The translations under genes were made by a program, and so were the position numbers. This document shows positions 1 through 5,858 of a stretch of DNA of 9,840 nucleotides, piece by piece (position 1 is the stretch's first letter; each line of letters opens with the position of its first letter). The stretch is from Ruminococcus sp. UBA4383 (GTDB lineage Bacteria; Bacillota; Clostridia; Oscillospirales; Ruminococcaceae): contig DGRR01000184.1 of assembly GCA_002389995.1 (NCBI GenBank), positions 1 through 9,840 of the forward strand, read 5' to 3'. The notes beneath the pieces are model-generated. The model had not been told where the DNA came from. It made no database searches and saw only the letters and a program-made list of their open reading frames with translations.

Positions 1-94
1 GTTTAATTTCGCAAGAGGTCTAATGCGTACAAAAAATTCAGATAAAAAAATTTTTTCATTACAACCATGCTGTTTCTGTTATTGATTGACCATG

Positions 95-123
95 TTGAAC
101 TTAACTGTTATTTGTAATAGTAT
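95..123 (+). promoter_or_regulatory. Weak possible upstream promoter
   Basis: TTGAAC (95-100) and TAGTAT (118-123) are separated by 17 bases and point toward the Cas12f gene. The match is poorer than that of the promoter at 234-262. In DNA this AT-rich such matches arise by chance, so this is only a candidate. Confidence 0.25.
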
Positions 124-145
124 GTACAATGTTGTGCAAATGTTT

Positions 146-183
146 TACAAAAAAATAATACAGAGCTGAATCAAACAGCTCTG
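146..183 (-). terminator. Intrinsic terminator for minus-strand transcription
   Basis: CAGAGCTG (161-168) pairs with CAGCTCTG (176-183) across a 7-base loop. On the + strand the hairpin is preceded by an A-rich run (149-160), which becomes a T-run after the hairpin on the minus strand. No T-run follows on the + strand, so it should stop leftward transcripts only. No intact minus-strand gene lies immediately to its right, so it may date from before the CRISPR locus or block antisense transcription. Confidence 0.65.
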
Positions 184-233
184 CACTATCGTTAAAACAT
201 ACATACGACGTTCAAAAAAATCAACAAAATGTA

Positions 234-262
234 TTGACTTTTTATTGCTTAAATGCTATAAT
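234..262 (+). promoter_or_regulatory. Sigma-70 promoter of cas12f
   Basis: TTGACT (234-239) and a perfect TATAAT (257-262) are spaced by exactly 17 bases. Transcription should start near 269. This places the first in-frame TTG codon (245) inside the promoter, so translation must begin downstream, at the ATG at 293. The promoter probably drives cas12f and may extend into the tracrRNA and array. Confidence 0.85.
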
Positions 263-292
263 ATTAATATTGACAGTGAGGTGAATCAGTTT

Positions 293-1579
293 ATGAATAA
301 AGTAGTTAAACTTGCACTTATATGTGAACAGTCAGACAAGAACAACTCTCCTGTTGATTATAAAAAAGTCAATGAAATTCTTTGGGAATTACAAAAACAA
401 ACCCGTGAAATAAAGAATAAAACTATCCAATATTGCTGGGAATATTACAACTTCTCAAGTGATTACTACAAGAAATTCAATAAATATCCAAAAGAAAAAG
501 ATATCCTTTCATACACATTATGGGGATTTATCAATGATAAATTCAAAACAGGAAATGACCTTTATTCAGGCAATTGTTCTGCAACAACAAAAAAAGTTAT
601 CAAAGAATTCAAAAATTCAAAAAAGGAGCTTATCAGAGGTTCTCGTTCCATAATTAATTACAAATCAAATCAACCCTTAAATATCCATAATAAGTGTATC
701 CATCTTCAATTTAAAAATAATAACTTTTATGTATCTATTAATTTACTAAACAGGCGCTCTTTCAAAAAATACAATTTTGCAAATACTGCAATAAAATTCA
801 AGATACTTGTGCGTGATAATTCTACAAAAGCAATTCTTGAAAGATGTATTTCAAATGAATATAAGATTAGTGAAAGCCAACTTATATACAATAAAAAGAA
901 AAAATGCTGGTTTCTAAATCTTTCGTATGCATTTGAAATTAAAAGCAATAACTCCCTTGACCCAAATAAAATTCTCGGTGTTGACCTCGGAATACACTAT
1001 CCGATATGTGCCTCTGTTTACGGAAGTCTTGACCGTTTTACAATTGACGGCGGAGAGATAGATGAATTCAGACGCAGAGTTGAATCACGAAAAATATCTA
1101 TGCTGAAACAAGGTAAAAACTGCGGTGACGGAAGAATAGGTCACGGAATCAAAGCAAGAAACAAACCTGTTTATAATATTGAGGATAAAATTGCAAGATT
1201 CCGTGATACTGCCAATCATAAATACAGCCGTGCGTTAATAGAATATGCAGTAAAAAATAACTGCGGAACTATTCAAATGGAAGACCTTACAGGCATAACG
1301 GATAATGCAAACAGATTTCTCAAAAACTGGTCATACTATGATTTACAGACAAAAATTGAGTATAAAGCAAAAGAAGCCAGTATCAATGTTGTTTACATCA
1401 ATCCGGAAAATACAAGCAGAAGATGCAGTAAATGCGGATATATCGACAAAGAAAACAGAAAAACACAATCATCGTTCATATGTCTTAAATGCGGATTCAA
1501 AGAAAATGCTGATTATAATGCAAGTCAGAATATCAGCATTAAGGATATTGACAAGTTAATAAAAGAAGATGTACATTAA
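293..1579 (+). CDS. cas12f1: Type V-F CRISPR effector nuclease Cas12f1
   Basis: This is a miniature RNA-guided DNA nuclease of 428 residues. The start chosen is ATG 293, preceded by GAGGTGA (279-285). An in-frame TTG at 245 lies upstream of the -10 box and is excluded. The N-terminal half (about 1-215) matches the Cas12f wedge/recognition region (FSSDYYKKFNKYPKEKDIL, SGNCSATTK, ELIRGS). The RuvC core follows: D231 in ILGVDLGIHYP, E330 in CGTIQMEDLTGI and D407 in ENADYNASQN. The insert GGEIDEFRRRVESRKISML and a zinc finger (C378, C381, C397, C400) are present. From memory, AsCas12f1 has catalytic D225/E324/D401, the same spacing shifted by six, with close motif identity throughout. Family members act as dimers on one guide RNA and favour a T-rich 5' PAM. 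A TnpB identity is disfavoured because of the adjoining tracrRNA and array. No adaptation genes are seen. The gene is more AT-rich than the sulfur operon. Confidence 0.95.
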   Translation: MNKVVKLALICEQSDKNNSPVDYKKVNEILWELQKQTREIKNKTIQYCWEYYNFSSDYYKKFNKYPKEKDILSYTLWGFINDKFKTGNDLYSGNCSATTKKVIKEFKNSKKELIRGSRSIINYKSNQPLNIHNKCIHLQFKNNNFYVSINLLNRRSFKKYNFANTAIKFKILVRDNSTKAILERCISNEYKISESQLIYNKKKKCWFLNLSYAFEIKSNNSLDPNKILGVDLGIHYPICASVYGSLDRFTIDGGEIDEFRRRVESRKISMLKQGKNCGDGRIGHGIKARNKPVYNIEDKIARFRDTANHKYSRALIEYAVKNNCGTIQMEDLTGITDNANRFLKNWSYYDLQTKIEYKAKEASINVVYINPENTSRRCSKCGYIDKENRKTQSSFICLKCGFKENADYNASQNISIKDIDKLIKEDVH

Positions 1580-1625
1580 AAGTGCGAATAGCAAGTACAC
1601 ATAATTTATAGCGACATTCGCACTT
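1580..1625 (+). other. 10-bp hairpin directly after the cas12f stop
   Basis: AAGTGCGAAT (1580-1589) pairs perfectly with ATTCGCACTT (1616-1625) across a 26-base loop, beginning at the base after the TAA. The following TTAATTT is a poor U-tract. It could be a partial terminator, an RNA-processing site separating cas12f mRNA from tracrRNA, or the 5' stem of the tracrRNA. The sequence does not decide between these. Confidence 0.6.
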
Positions 1626-1760
1626 AATTTCGGGCGGCTCGGCGTCCGTAAACCGAGAAAGTATATGTAAGTCTGAATTTATTCAGCGTTAGATACACTC
1701 GGTAAGGTTTAAACAATACATATTCAATCCATGTATTCAGTATTATTTGTACATTTTTGC
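1626..1760 (+). ncRNA. tracrRNA of the Cas12f1 system
   Basis: Four elements occur in order. (1) A 6-bp hairpin, CGGGCG (1631-1636) with CGTCCG (1643-1648), has a GCTCGG loop. (2) A long stem pairs ACCGAG (1652-1657) with CTCGGT (1698-1703). It continues GTAT/ATAC inside and encloses the hairpin CTGAA/TTCAG (1673-1677/1682-1686). (3) A 7-bp hairpin pairs AATACAT (1715-1721) with ATGTATT (1731-1737). (4) An anti-repeat (1738-1753) pairs with the crRNA repeat over about 15 bp with one bulged U and several G-U pairs. The order, the CCGAGAA...CTCGGTAAGG core and the hairpin just before the anti-repeat match what I recall of the AsCas12f1 tracrRNA. The 5' end is uncertain and could include the hairpin at 1580-1625. 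No terminator separates it from the array, so a joint precursor is likely. Confidence 0.85.
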
Positions 1761-1761
1761 A

Positions 1762-2194
1762 GATTATATCTGCTTGTATGGGTATACTGCGAGAAGCACT
1801 GACAAACGCTTTTCCAACTCGGCAATTGATTATATCTGCTTGTATGGGTATACTGCGAGAAAATTGTCCTCGAATAGCTTATCCAATCCGCAGGATTATA
1901 TCTGCTTGTATGGGTATACTGCGAGAAAACCTTTATCTGTCACATAAGCGCATTCGATACGATTATATCTGCTTGTATGGGTATACTGCGAGATTAGTTT
2001 TTATCTCTGCATATCTGACTGCGGTGATTATATCTGCTTGTATGGGTATACTGCGAGATAGTATAACCATGCTATGTTTGAAACAAGAAGTGCGATTATA
2101 TCTGCTTGTATGGGTATACTGCGAGTTCTTCCAGTAATTCATCACGTTTTTTTGTGAGTTTGATTATATCTGCTTGTATGGGTATACTGCGAGA
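1762..2194 (+). CRISPR. CRISPR array, seven 33-nt repeats and six spacers
   Basis: Repeats start at 1762, 1828, 1894, 1961, 2026, 2094 and 2162. Each is 33 bases, beginning GATTATATCTGC and ending GGTATACTGCGAGA. All are identical except the sixth, whose last base is T, so the invariant core is 32 bases. Spacers are 33, 33, 34, 32, 35 and 35 bases and mutually unrelated. The + orientation is inferred from the upstream tracrRNA, whose anti-repeat complements the ATACTG-containing part of the repeat, and from the effector gene direction. The tracrRNA occupies the leader position. The last repeat is perfect rather than decayed, and the sequence beyond it runs into an integrase remnant, so the distal end may be truncated. 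Confidence 0.97.
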
Positions 2195-2221
2195 GACCAT
2201 GTTTCACAAACGTAAGGGTCA

Positions 2222-2686
2222 TTAGTTGATTTTAGCCTGTTCCATAGCCTGATGAAACATATTGTGCATATTACGCAGAGTTTTTGAACTCAGTCCACCC
2301 TTGCCGTCAGTCCTGCCGTTGAGAAATTTGTTATTGTAAAAATTCTGAACAACAGGAGGTGTGAGTTTCTGAATCGGCAAATCTCCTATCTGCGGAATTA
2401 TATGGTTATTTATATATCCCTCGTAGCTTATGTAGGTTGAAGGTCTGACATTTATATGTGCATAATTGTGAAGCCATTCCGTCAGCCACTCCCTAACCGG
2501 AACCTTTGCAGGAGTAATATATATCCCCTGCTGTTTCTGAAAGAAAATTGTGTGGAGCTTTTTCCCTGCTTTTATTACAGGGAAATCTCTTGAATTCATG
2601 ACCTGATATGCACAGGATAACGAAATATTCAGATACTCTGCAACGTCCTTGGCATTCATTGTAAGCGGAAGTTCTTTATAAATCAT
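2222..2686 (-). pseudogene. Excisionase-integrase fusion remnant, no catalytic domain
   Basis: The 154-residue reading frame has two parts. Residues 8-42 (LTMNAKDVAEYLNISLSCAY, then VIKAGKK) look like an excisionase/MerR-type helix-turn-helix. Residues 62-154 (VREWLTEWLHNYAHINVRPS, IIPQIGDLPIQKLTP, SSKTLRNMHNMF) match the SAM-like core-binding domain of tyrosine recombinases. The whole catalytic domain (R...HxxR...Y) is missing, as the frame stops at 2222, 28 bases from the CRISPR array. The odd join at residues 43-61 suggests an internal deletion that fused separate xis and int genes. There is no Shine-Dalgarno sequence before the ATG, and a terminator lies 20 bases upstream, so expression is doubtful. 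It most likely remains from an integrated element. A small DNA-binding protein is possible but unlikely. Confidence 0.8.
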
Positions 2687-2700
2687 ATATCATTACTTAA

Positions 2701-2740
2701 CAAAAAACAGGGCTGAACAATCAGCCCTGTCTTGTTTTTT
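2701..2740. terminator. Bidirectional intrinsic terminator
   Basis: ACAGGGCTGA (2707-2716) pairs perfectly with TCAGCCCTGT (2721-2730) across an ACAA loop. On the + strand it is followed by CTTGTTTTTT. On the minus strand it is followed by TTTTTTG from the A-run at 2702-2707. It should stop transcripts from both sides, insulating the CRISPR side from the sulfur operon and leaving the integrase remnant without read-through from the right. Confidence 0.85.
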
Positions 2741-2782
2741 ATCATTTTACAAAGTTTCTATATGTATGACTCTGAATCTTCT

Positions 2783-3084
2783 TTACCAAAACAATTCCTC
2801 ACTGGATTTAATCTCAATTTTTGACATAATGTCACTGTCAACAACTTCATTGAACTTTACTGCGATAAAGTCTTTGCTGTTTGATGAACTGTTGAAATAT
2901 ACTGATATAGATGAAACTTTCTGCTTGTTGCACGAAGCAGGTTTGCATCAGACAGTGCTTTTTCAAGGCGTGTATTGCTGTGTGTAGTTCTCATTTTTGA
3001 AAGTATCGCATTTTTAACAGTACACTCCTCTGGAGGAATATGTAAAAGAAAAATCTCAGGATACATCAATGGTGTAGTCAGCAA
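2783..3084 (-). pseudogene. Possible frameshifted minus-strand gene remnant, unknown function
   Basis: Two adjoining minus-strand frames both look protein-like. The upstream one (from about 3084) reads IPPEECTVKNAILSKMRTTH, then RLEKALSDANLLRATSRK, and goes out of frame to a stop at 2857. In the overlapping +1 frame the text continues as DFIAVKFNEVVDSDIMSKIE and IKSSEELFW to a stop at 2783. A single frameshift between about 2857 and 2930 would join them into roughly 100 residues. There is no ATG with a ribosome binding site at the 5' end; the frame starts on TTG. I do not recognise the family. It may belong to the same decayed element as the integrase remnant. Chance open frames in AT-rich DNA are the alternative. 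Confidence 0.3.
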
Positions 3085-3153
3085 GTTTGGACTCGTGGTC
3101 GAATTATATAAAATTATTATGATATTGTGTAATAAATTATATAAACAAAGCTA

Positions 3154-3182
3154 TTGACTTTACAGGAAAAAGGTAGTATAAT
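3154..3182 (+). promoter_or_regulatory. Sigma-70 promoter of the sulfur operon
   Basis: TTGACT (3154-3159) and a perfect TATAAT (3177-3182) are spaced by exactly 17 bases. The start would be near 3189, giving a leader of about 200 bases before cysK. No other comparable promoter is seen before 3387, and all downstream genes are closely spaced, so this probably drives the operon. Confidence 0.85.
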
Positions 3183-3194
3183 AAAGCAAGTAAA

Positions 3195-3222
3195 ACATAC
3201 TATACCTATCTAAACAGTATGT
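3195..3222 (+). promoter_or_regulatory. Inverted repeat in the operon leader, possible operator
   Basis: ACATACT (3195-3201) and AGTATGT (3216-3222) form an inverted repeat with a 14-base centre, starting a few bases after the predicted transcription start. A third copy, ACATACT, lies at 3343-3349. The position just downstream of a consensus-strength promoter fits a repressor site, but I cannot assign it to a known sulfur regulator. No T-box or SAM riboswitch signature was recognised in the leader (3189-3386). Confidence 0.4.
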
Positions 3223-3386
3223 AAAATATCAAACATAATCTTTTTGAATAAAGACAATATTCTCTGACATTATAATCTGAACTGCAATTTTATGATAGTT
3301 GTGTTATTTTTCTGAGGGTATTGTTTTATATATATCGTCATAACATACTTAATCTATATGAATAGTGTAAATAAGGAGCGGAACTC

Positions 3387-4316
3387 ATGTCAAATATATA
3401 TAAAGGCAGTGTCGGACTTATTGGCAACACTCCCATAGTTGAATTTGTCAATATAGAAAATAATGACGGACTGAAAGCAACTATCCTTGCTAAACTTGAA
3501 TACCTGAATCCCGCAGGAAGTGTCAAGGACAGAATAGCAAAGTCAATGATTGAGGACGCTGAAAGAAAGGGAATCCTCAGAAAAGAAAGCGTCATAATTG
3601 AATCCACATCAGGCAATACAGGAATAGGTCTTGCTTCAATCGCTGCCGCAAAAGGTTACGGAATAATACTTACAATGCCCGAAACTATGAGCGTTGAAAG
3701 AAGAAATATATTAAAGGCATACGGTGCTGAAATTGTACTCACTCCCGCCCGTCAGGGAATACGGGGTGCTATACAGAAAGCCGAAGAACTTGCAAATGAA
3801 ATTCCTTACAGTTTTATTCCGAGACAATTTGAAAATCCCGCAAATCCTGAAATACACAGACAGACCACAGGTCCTGAAATATGGAGAGATACTGACGGAA
3901 AAGTTGATATATTCGTTGCAGGAGTAGGTACAGGCGGTACAGTGACAGGTACAGGGGAATTTCTTAAATCAAAAAATCCCGATATAAAAGTAGTCGCTGT
4001 TGAACCCGAAGATTCACCCGTTCTTTCCGAAGGCAGGGCAGGTCCTCATAAAATACAGGGTATAGGAGCAGGATTTGTTCCTAAAACTCTTAATACAAAA
4101 ATATATGATGAAGTTATAAAAATTTCCAATGCAGATGCTTTTTCGTCTGCAAGAAGAACAGCCAGAGAAGAAGGAATCCTTGTAGGTATTTCATCAGGTG
4201 CGGCACTTCATGCGGCTCTTGAACTTGCGAAAAGAAACGAAAACCACGGAAAAAATATAGTTGTCCTTCTTCCCGACAGTGGAGACAGATATTATTCAAC
4301 AAATCTTTTCGGATAA
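3387..4316 (+). CDS. cysK: Cysteine synthase (O-acetylserine sulfhydrylase family)
   Basis: This PLP enzyme of 309 residues has the usual family length. It replaces the acetyl (or phospho) group of an activated serine with sulfide or a carrier-bound sulfur to make cysteine. Visible motifs are the PLP lysine K47 in NPAGSVKDR, the substrate loop STSGNTG (73-79), the phosphate loop GTGGT (181-185), SSGAA (269-273) and the C-terminal PDSGDRY (296-302). AAGGAG (3373-3378) sits 8 bases before the ATG. It is the first gene of the operon, and the next gene starts 22 bases after its stop. Because the next gene encodes a sulfur carrier with its activating enzyme, this protein may act like mycobacterial CysM, using a thiocarboxylate donor and O-phosphoserine. 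Sequence reading alone does not separate CysK from CysM. Confidence 0.93.
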   Translation: MSNIYKGSVGLIGNTPIVEFVNIENNDGLKATILAKLEYLNPAGSVKDRIAKSMIEDAERKGILRKESVIIESTSGNTGIGLASIAAAKGYGIILTMPETMSVERRNILKAYGAEIVLTPARQGIRGAIQKAEELANEIPYSFIPRQFENPANPEIHRQTTGPEIWRDTDGKVDIFVAGVGTGGTVTGTGEFLKSKNPDIKVVAVEPEDSPVLSEGRAGPHKIQGIGAGFVPKTLNTKIYDEVIKISNADAFSSARRTAREEGILVGISSGAALHAALELAKRNENHGKNIVVLLPDSGDRYYSTNLFG

Positions 4317-4338
4317 CTGACAAAAAAGGAGAGTAACA

Positions 4339-5796
4339 ATGGCAGTAACAGTAATAATTCCGACAACTCTCAGACTTTTCACGGAACACAGGTCTGAGGT
4401 GGAACTTGAAGGAAATACCGTGGGAGAAGTTCTGAAACTTCTTTCAGAAGAATATCCCGAAACTAAAAAGGCTCTGTTTGATGAAAACGGTCAGCTCAGA
4501 GCATTTATAAATGTATTCGTAAATGATGAAAATATCCGTGACCTTAAAGAATTTGATACCGAACTGAAAAACGGTGATGAAGTTATACTTATCTCCGCCA
4601 TTGCAGGAGGTTCAGGGATTCCGAGCGTCCTCGGCGACAGAAAAGGAGATAAACTTTCAAATGACGAAATAAACCGTTACAGCAGACATCTTCTTTTGCA
4701 GGAAATAGGCGTAAAAGGTCAGAAAAAACTTAAAGCCGCAAAAGTTCTTATAGTAGGCGCAGGCGGTCTCGGAACTCCTCTCGCTCAGTATCTCGCAGCG
4801 GCAGGAGTGGGTACTATCGGCATTATAGATAATGATGAGGTTGAAGAATCAAATCTGCAACGTCAGGTAATGCACGGCACAAGAGATATAGGCAGACCAA
4901 AAGTAGCTTCTGCAAAGGACAGTATCCGTCAGATTAATCCGCTTGTAAAGGTTGAAACTTATAATTTCCGTCTTACGGCAGAAAATGCTGCGGAAATAAT
5001 TTCTGAATATGATGTTGTTGCAGATGCTTCCGACAATTACCCCACACGTTATCTTGTAAATGATGCCTGTGTTTTACTTGACAAGCCTGATGTATTCGGT
5101 GCGATGTACCAGTTTGAAGGGCAGGCGGCTGTGTACTATGCGAAGTACGGACCATGTTTCAGATGTATGTATCCTGCTCCGCCTCCTGCGGGACTTGTCC
5201 CATCATGCGCAATGGGCGGTGTAGTCGGTGTACTTCCGGGAGTTATAGGTACTTTGCAGGCTAATGAAGTTATAAAGCTTATCGTTGGCGGAGGCAAAAA
5301 TCTGATTGGCAGAGTTTTGTCTTTTGATGCATGGAATCTCAAATGGAGAGAACTCAAAATTCATAAAAATGATAACTGTCCCATATGCGGTAAAAATAAA
5401 ACAATTACCGAAATTCAGGACTTTGATTATGAGGATTTCTGCGGTATAACTCAACAGAATGAGGAAGAATCAGAAGTTGAGGGAATTGAACCGAAAGAAC
5501 TCAAAAGACGTATTGACAACGGTGAAAAAATAGTTATTATAGATGTTCGTGAACCGCATGAACGTGCTATTGCTAAATTTCCCGATGCAAAAGTCATTCC
5601 TATCGGTCAGCTTGAAAGACGGCAGAAAGAACTTGACATATCTGTTGACACAGTATTTGTATGCAAAGAGGGAAAACGCAGTATTCTCGCAGTAAATACC
5701 CTACGTGAAGCAGGCTATAAGGGAAATCTCTATAACCTTAAAGGCGGTACAAATGCATGGGCAAGGGAAGTGGACAAAAATTTCCCGATATACTGA
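4339..5796 (+). CDS. Sulfur carrier-E1-rhodanese fusion (CysO/HcyS-MoeZ-like)
   Basis: Three sulfur-transfer modules lie on one 485-residue chain. Residues 1-91 are a MoaD/ThiS/CysO-type ubiquitin-like carrier ending in AIAGG (G90-G91). A linker follows. Residues 108-350 are a ThiF/MoeB E1 domain: RYSRHLLL, nucleotide loop GAGGLG (140-145), D164 and SNLQRQ, zinc ligands C273/C276 and C347/C350, and C290 in PSCAMGGVVGVLPG at the catalytic-cysteine position of MOCS3/MoeZ. Residues 383-485 are a rhodanese with C442 in VCKEGKRS. In known systems the E1 adenylates the carrier's C-terminal glycine and rhodanese persulfide turns it into a thiocarboxylate. Here the GG is internal and followed by SG, so either cleavage after G91 or a non-canonical role is needed. 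The carrier could also be a regulatory relic. A GGAG site lies 22 bases after cysK. Confidence 0.9.
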   Translation: MAVTVIIPTTLRLFTEHRSEVELEGNTVGEVLKLLSEEYPETKKALFDENGQLRAFINVFVNDENIRDLKEFDTELKNGDEVILISAIAGGSGIPSVLGDRKGDKLSNDEINRYSRHLLLQEIGVKGQKKLKAAKVLIVGAGGLGTPLAQYLAAAGVGTIGIIDNDEVEESNLQRQVMHGTRDIGRPKVASAKDSIRQINPLVKVETYNFRLTAENAAEIISEYDVVADASDNYPTRYLVNDACVLLDKPDVFGAMYQFEGQAAVYYAKYGPCFRCMYPAPPPAGLVPSCAMGGVVGVLPGVIGTLQANEVIKLIVGGGKNLIGRVLSFDAWNLKWRELKIHKNDNCPICGKNKTITEIQDFDYEDFCGITQQNEEESEVEGIEPKELKRRIDNGEKIVIIDVREPHERAIAKFPDAKVIPIGQLERRQKELDISVDTVFVCKEGKRSILAVNTLREAGYKGNLYNLKGGTNAWAREVDKNFPIY

Positions 5797-5804
5797 TTAT
5801 AGAC

Positions 5805-5820
5805 AGAGAAAATTTTCTCT
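5805..5820 (+). other. Perfect 16-bp palindrome before the shell gene
   Basis: AGAGAAAATTTTCTCT is a perfect palindrome 8 bases after the stop of the carrier fusion and is followed by TTCTTTAAT. It could form a weak AT-rich hairpin with a poor U-tract (attenuator or processing site) or be a protein-binding site. It lies in the widest gap (62 bases) before the encapsulin gene, where differential expression of the abundant shell protein would make sense. Confidence 0.35.
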
Positions 5821-5858
5821 TTCTTTAATAAATATTAATTTAATTGGAGGAATTAGCT

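Larger units (their letters stand above)
1..233. other. AT-rich left flank, no gene seen
   Basis: No convincing coding frame is visible on either strand. The stretch is AT-rich, with homopolymer runs around 45-57 and 149-156. It holds a minus-strand terminator-like hairpin and a weak possible promoter, both listed separately. No cas1, cas2 or cas4 fragment, and no C-terminal half of the integrase remnant found at 2222-2686, could be recognised here. Confidence 0.6.

Noticed and set aside
1..244. C-terminal half of the integrase on the other side of the CRISPR locus (insertion into int)
   Set aside because: The minus-strand translation of the left flank shows no recombinase catalytic motifs, so a simple insertion that split the gene is not supported within the window.
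245..1579. Reading the effector as a transposon TnpB protein
   Set aside because: RuvC and zinc-finger motifs are shared with TnpB, but the N-terminal half, insert motifs and residue spacing follow Cas12f1. A tracrRNA and a true spacer-repeat array adjoin it, and no tnpA or transposon right-end element is seen.
1747..2145. Open frames across the array (IISACMGILRE and DYICLYGYTAR repeats on +, and one on the minus strand)
   Set aside because: They are translations of the CRISPR repeats; the periodicity comes from the 33-nt repeat and the spacer parts are unrelated. No ribosome binding sites.
2766..2987. Small + strand ORF of 73 codons
   Set aside because: No ribosome binding site or promoter, and it lies antisense to the more protein-like minus-strand remnant.
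3244..3276. Second promoter TTGAAT...TATAAT in the operon leader
   Set aside because: The TATAAT is perfect, but the spacing to TTGAAT is 21 bases, and no other -35 fits at 16-18 bases.
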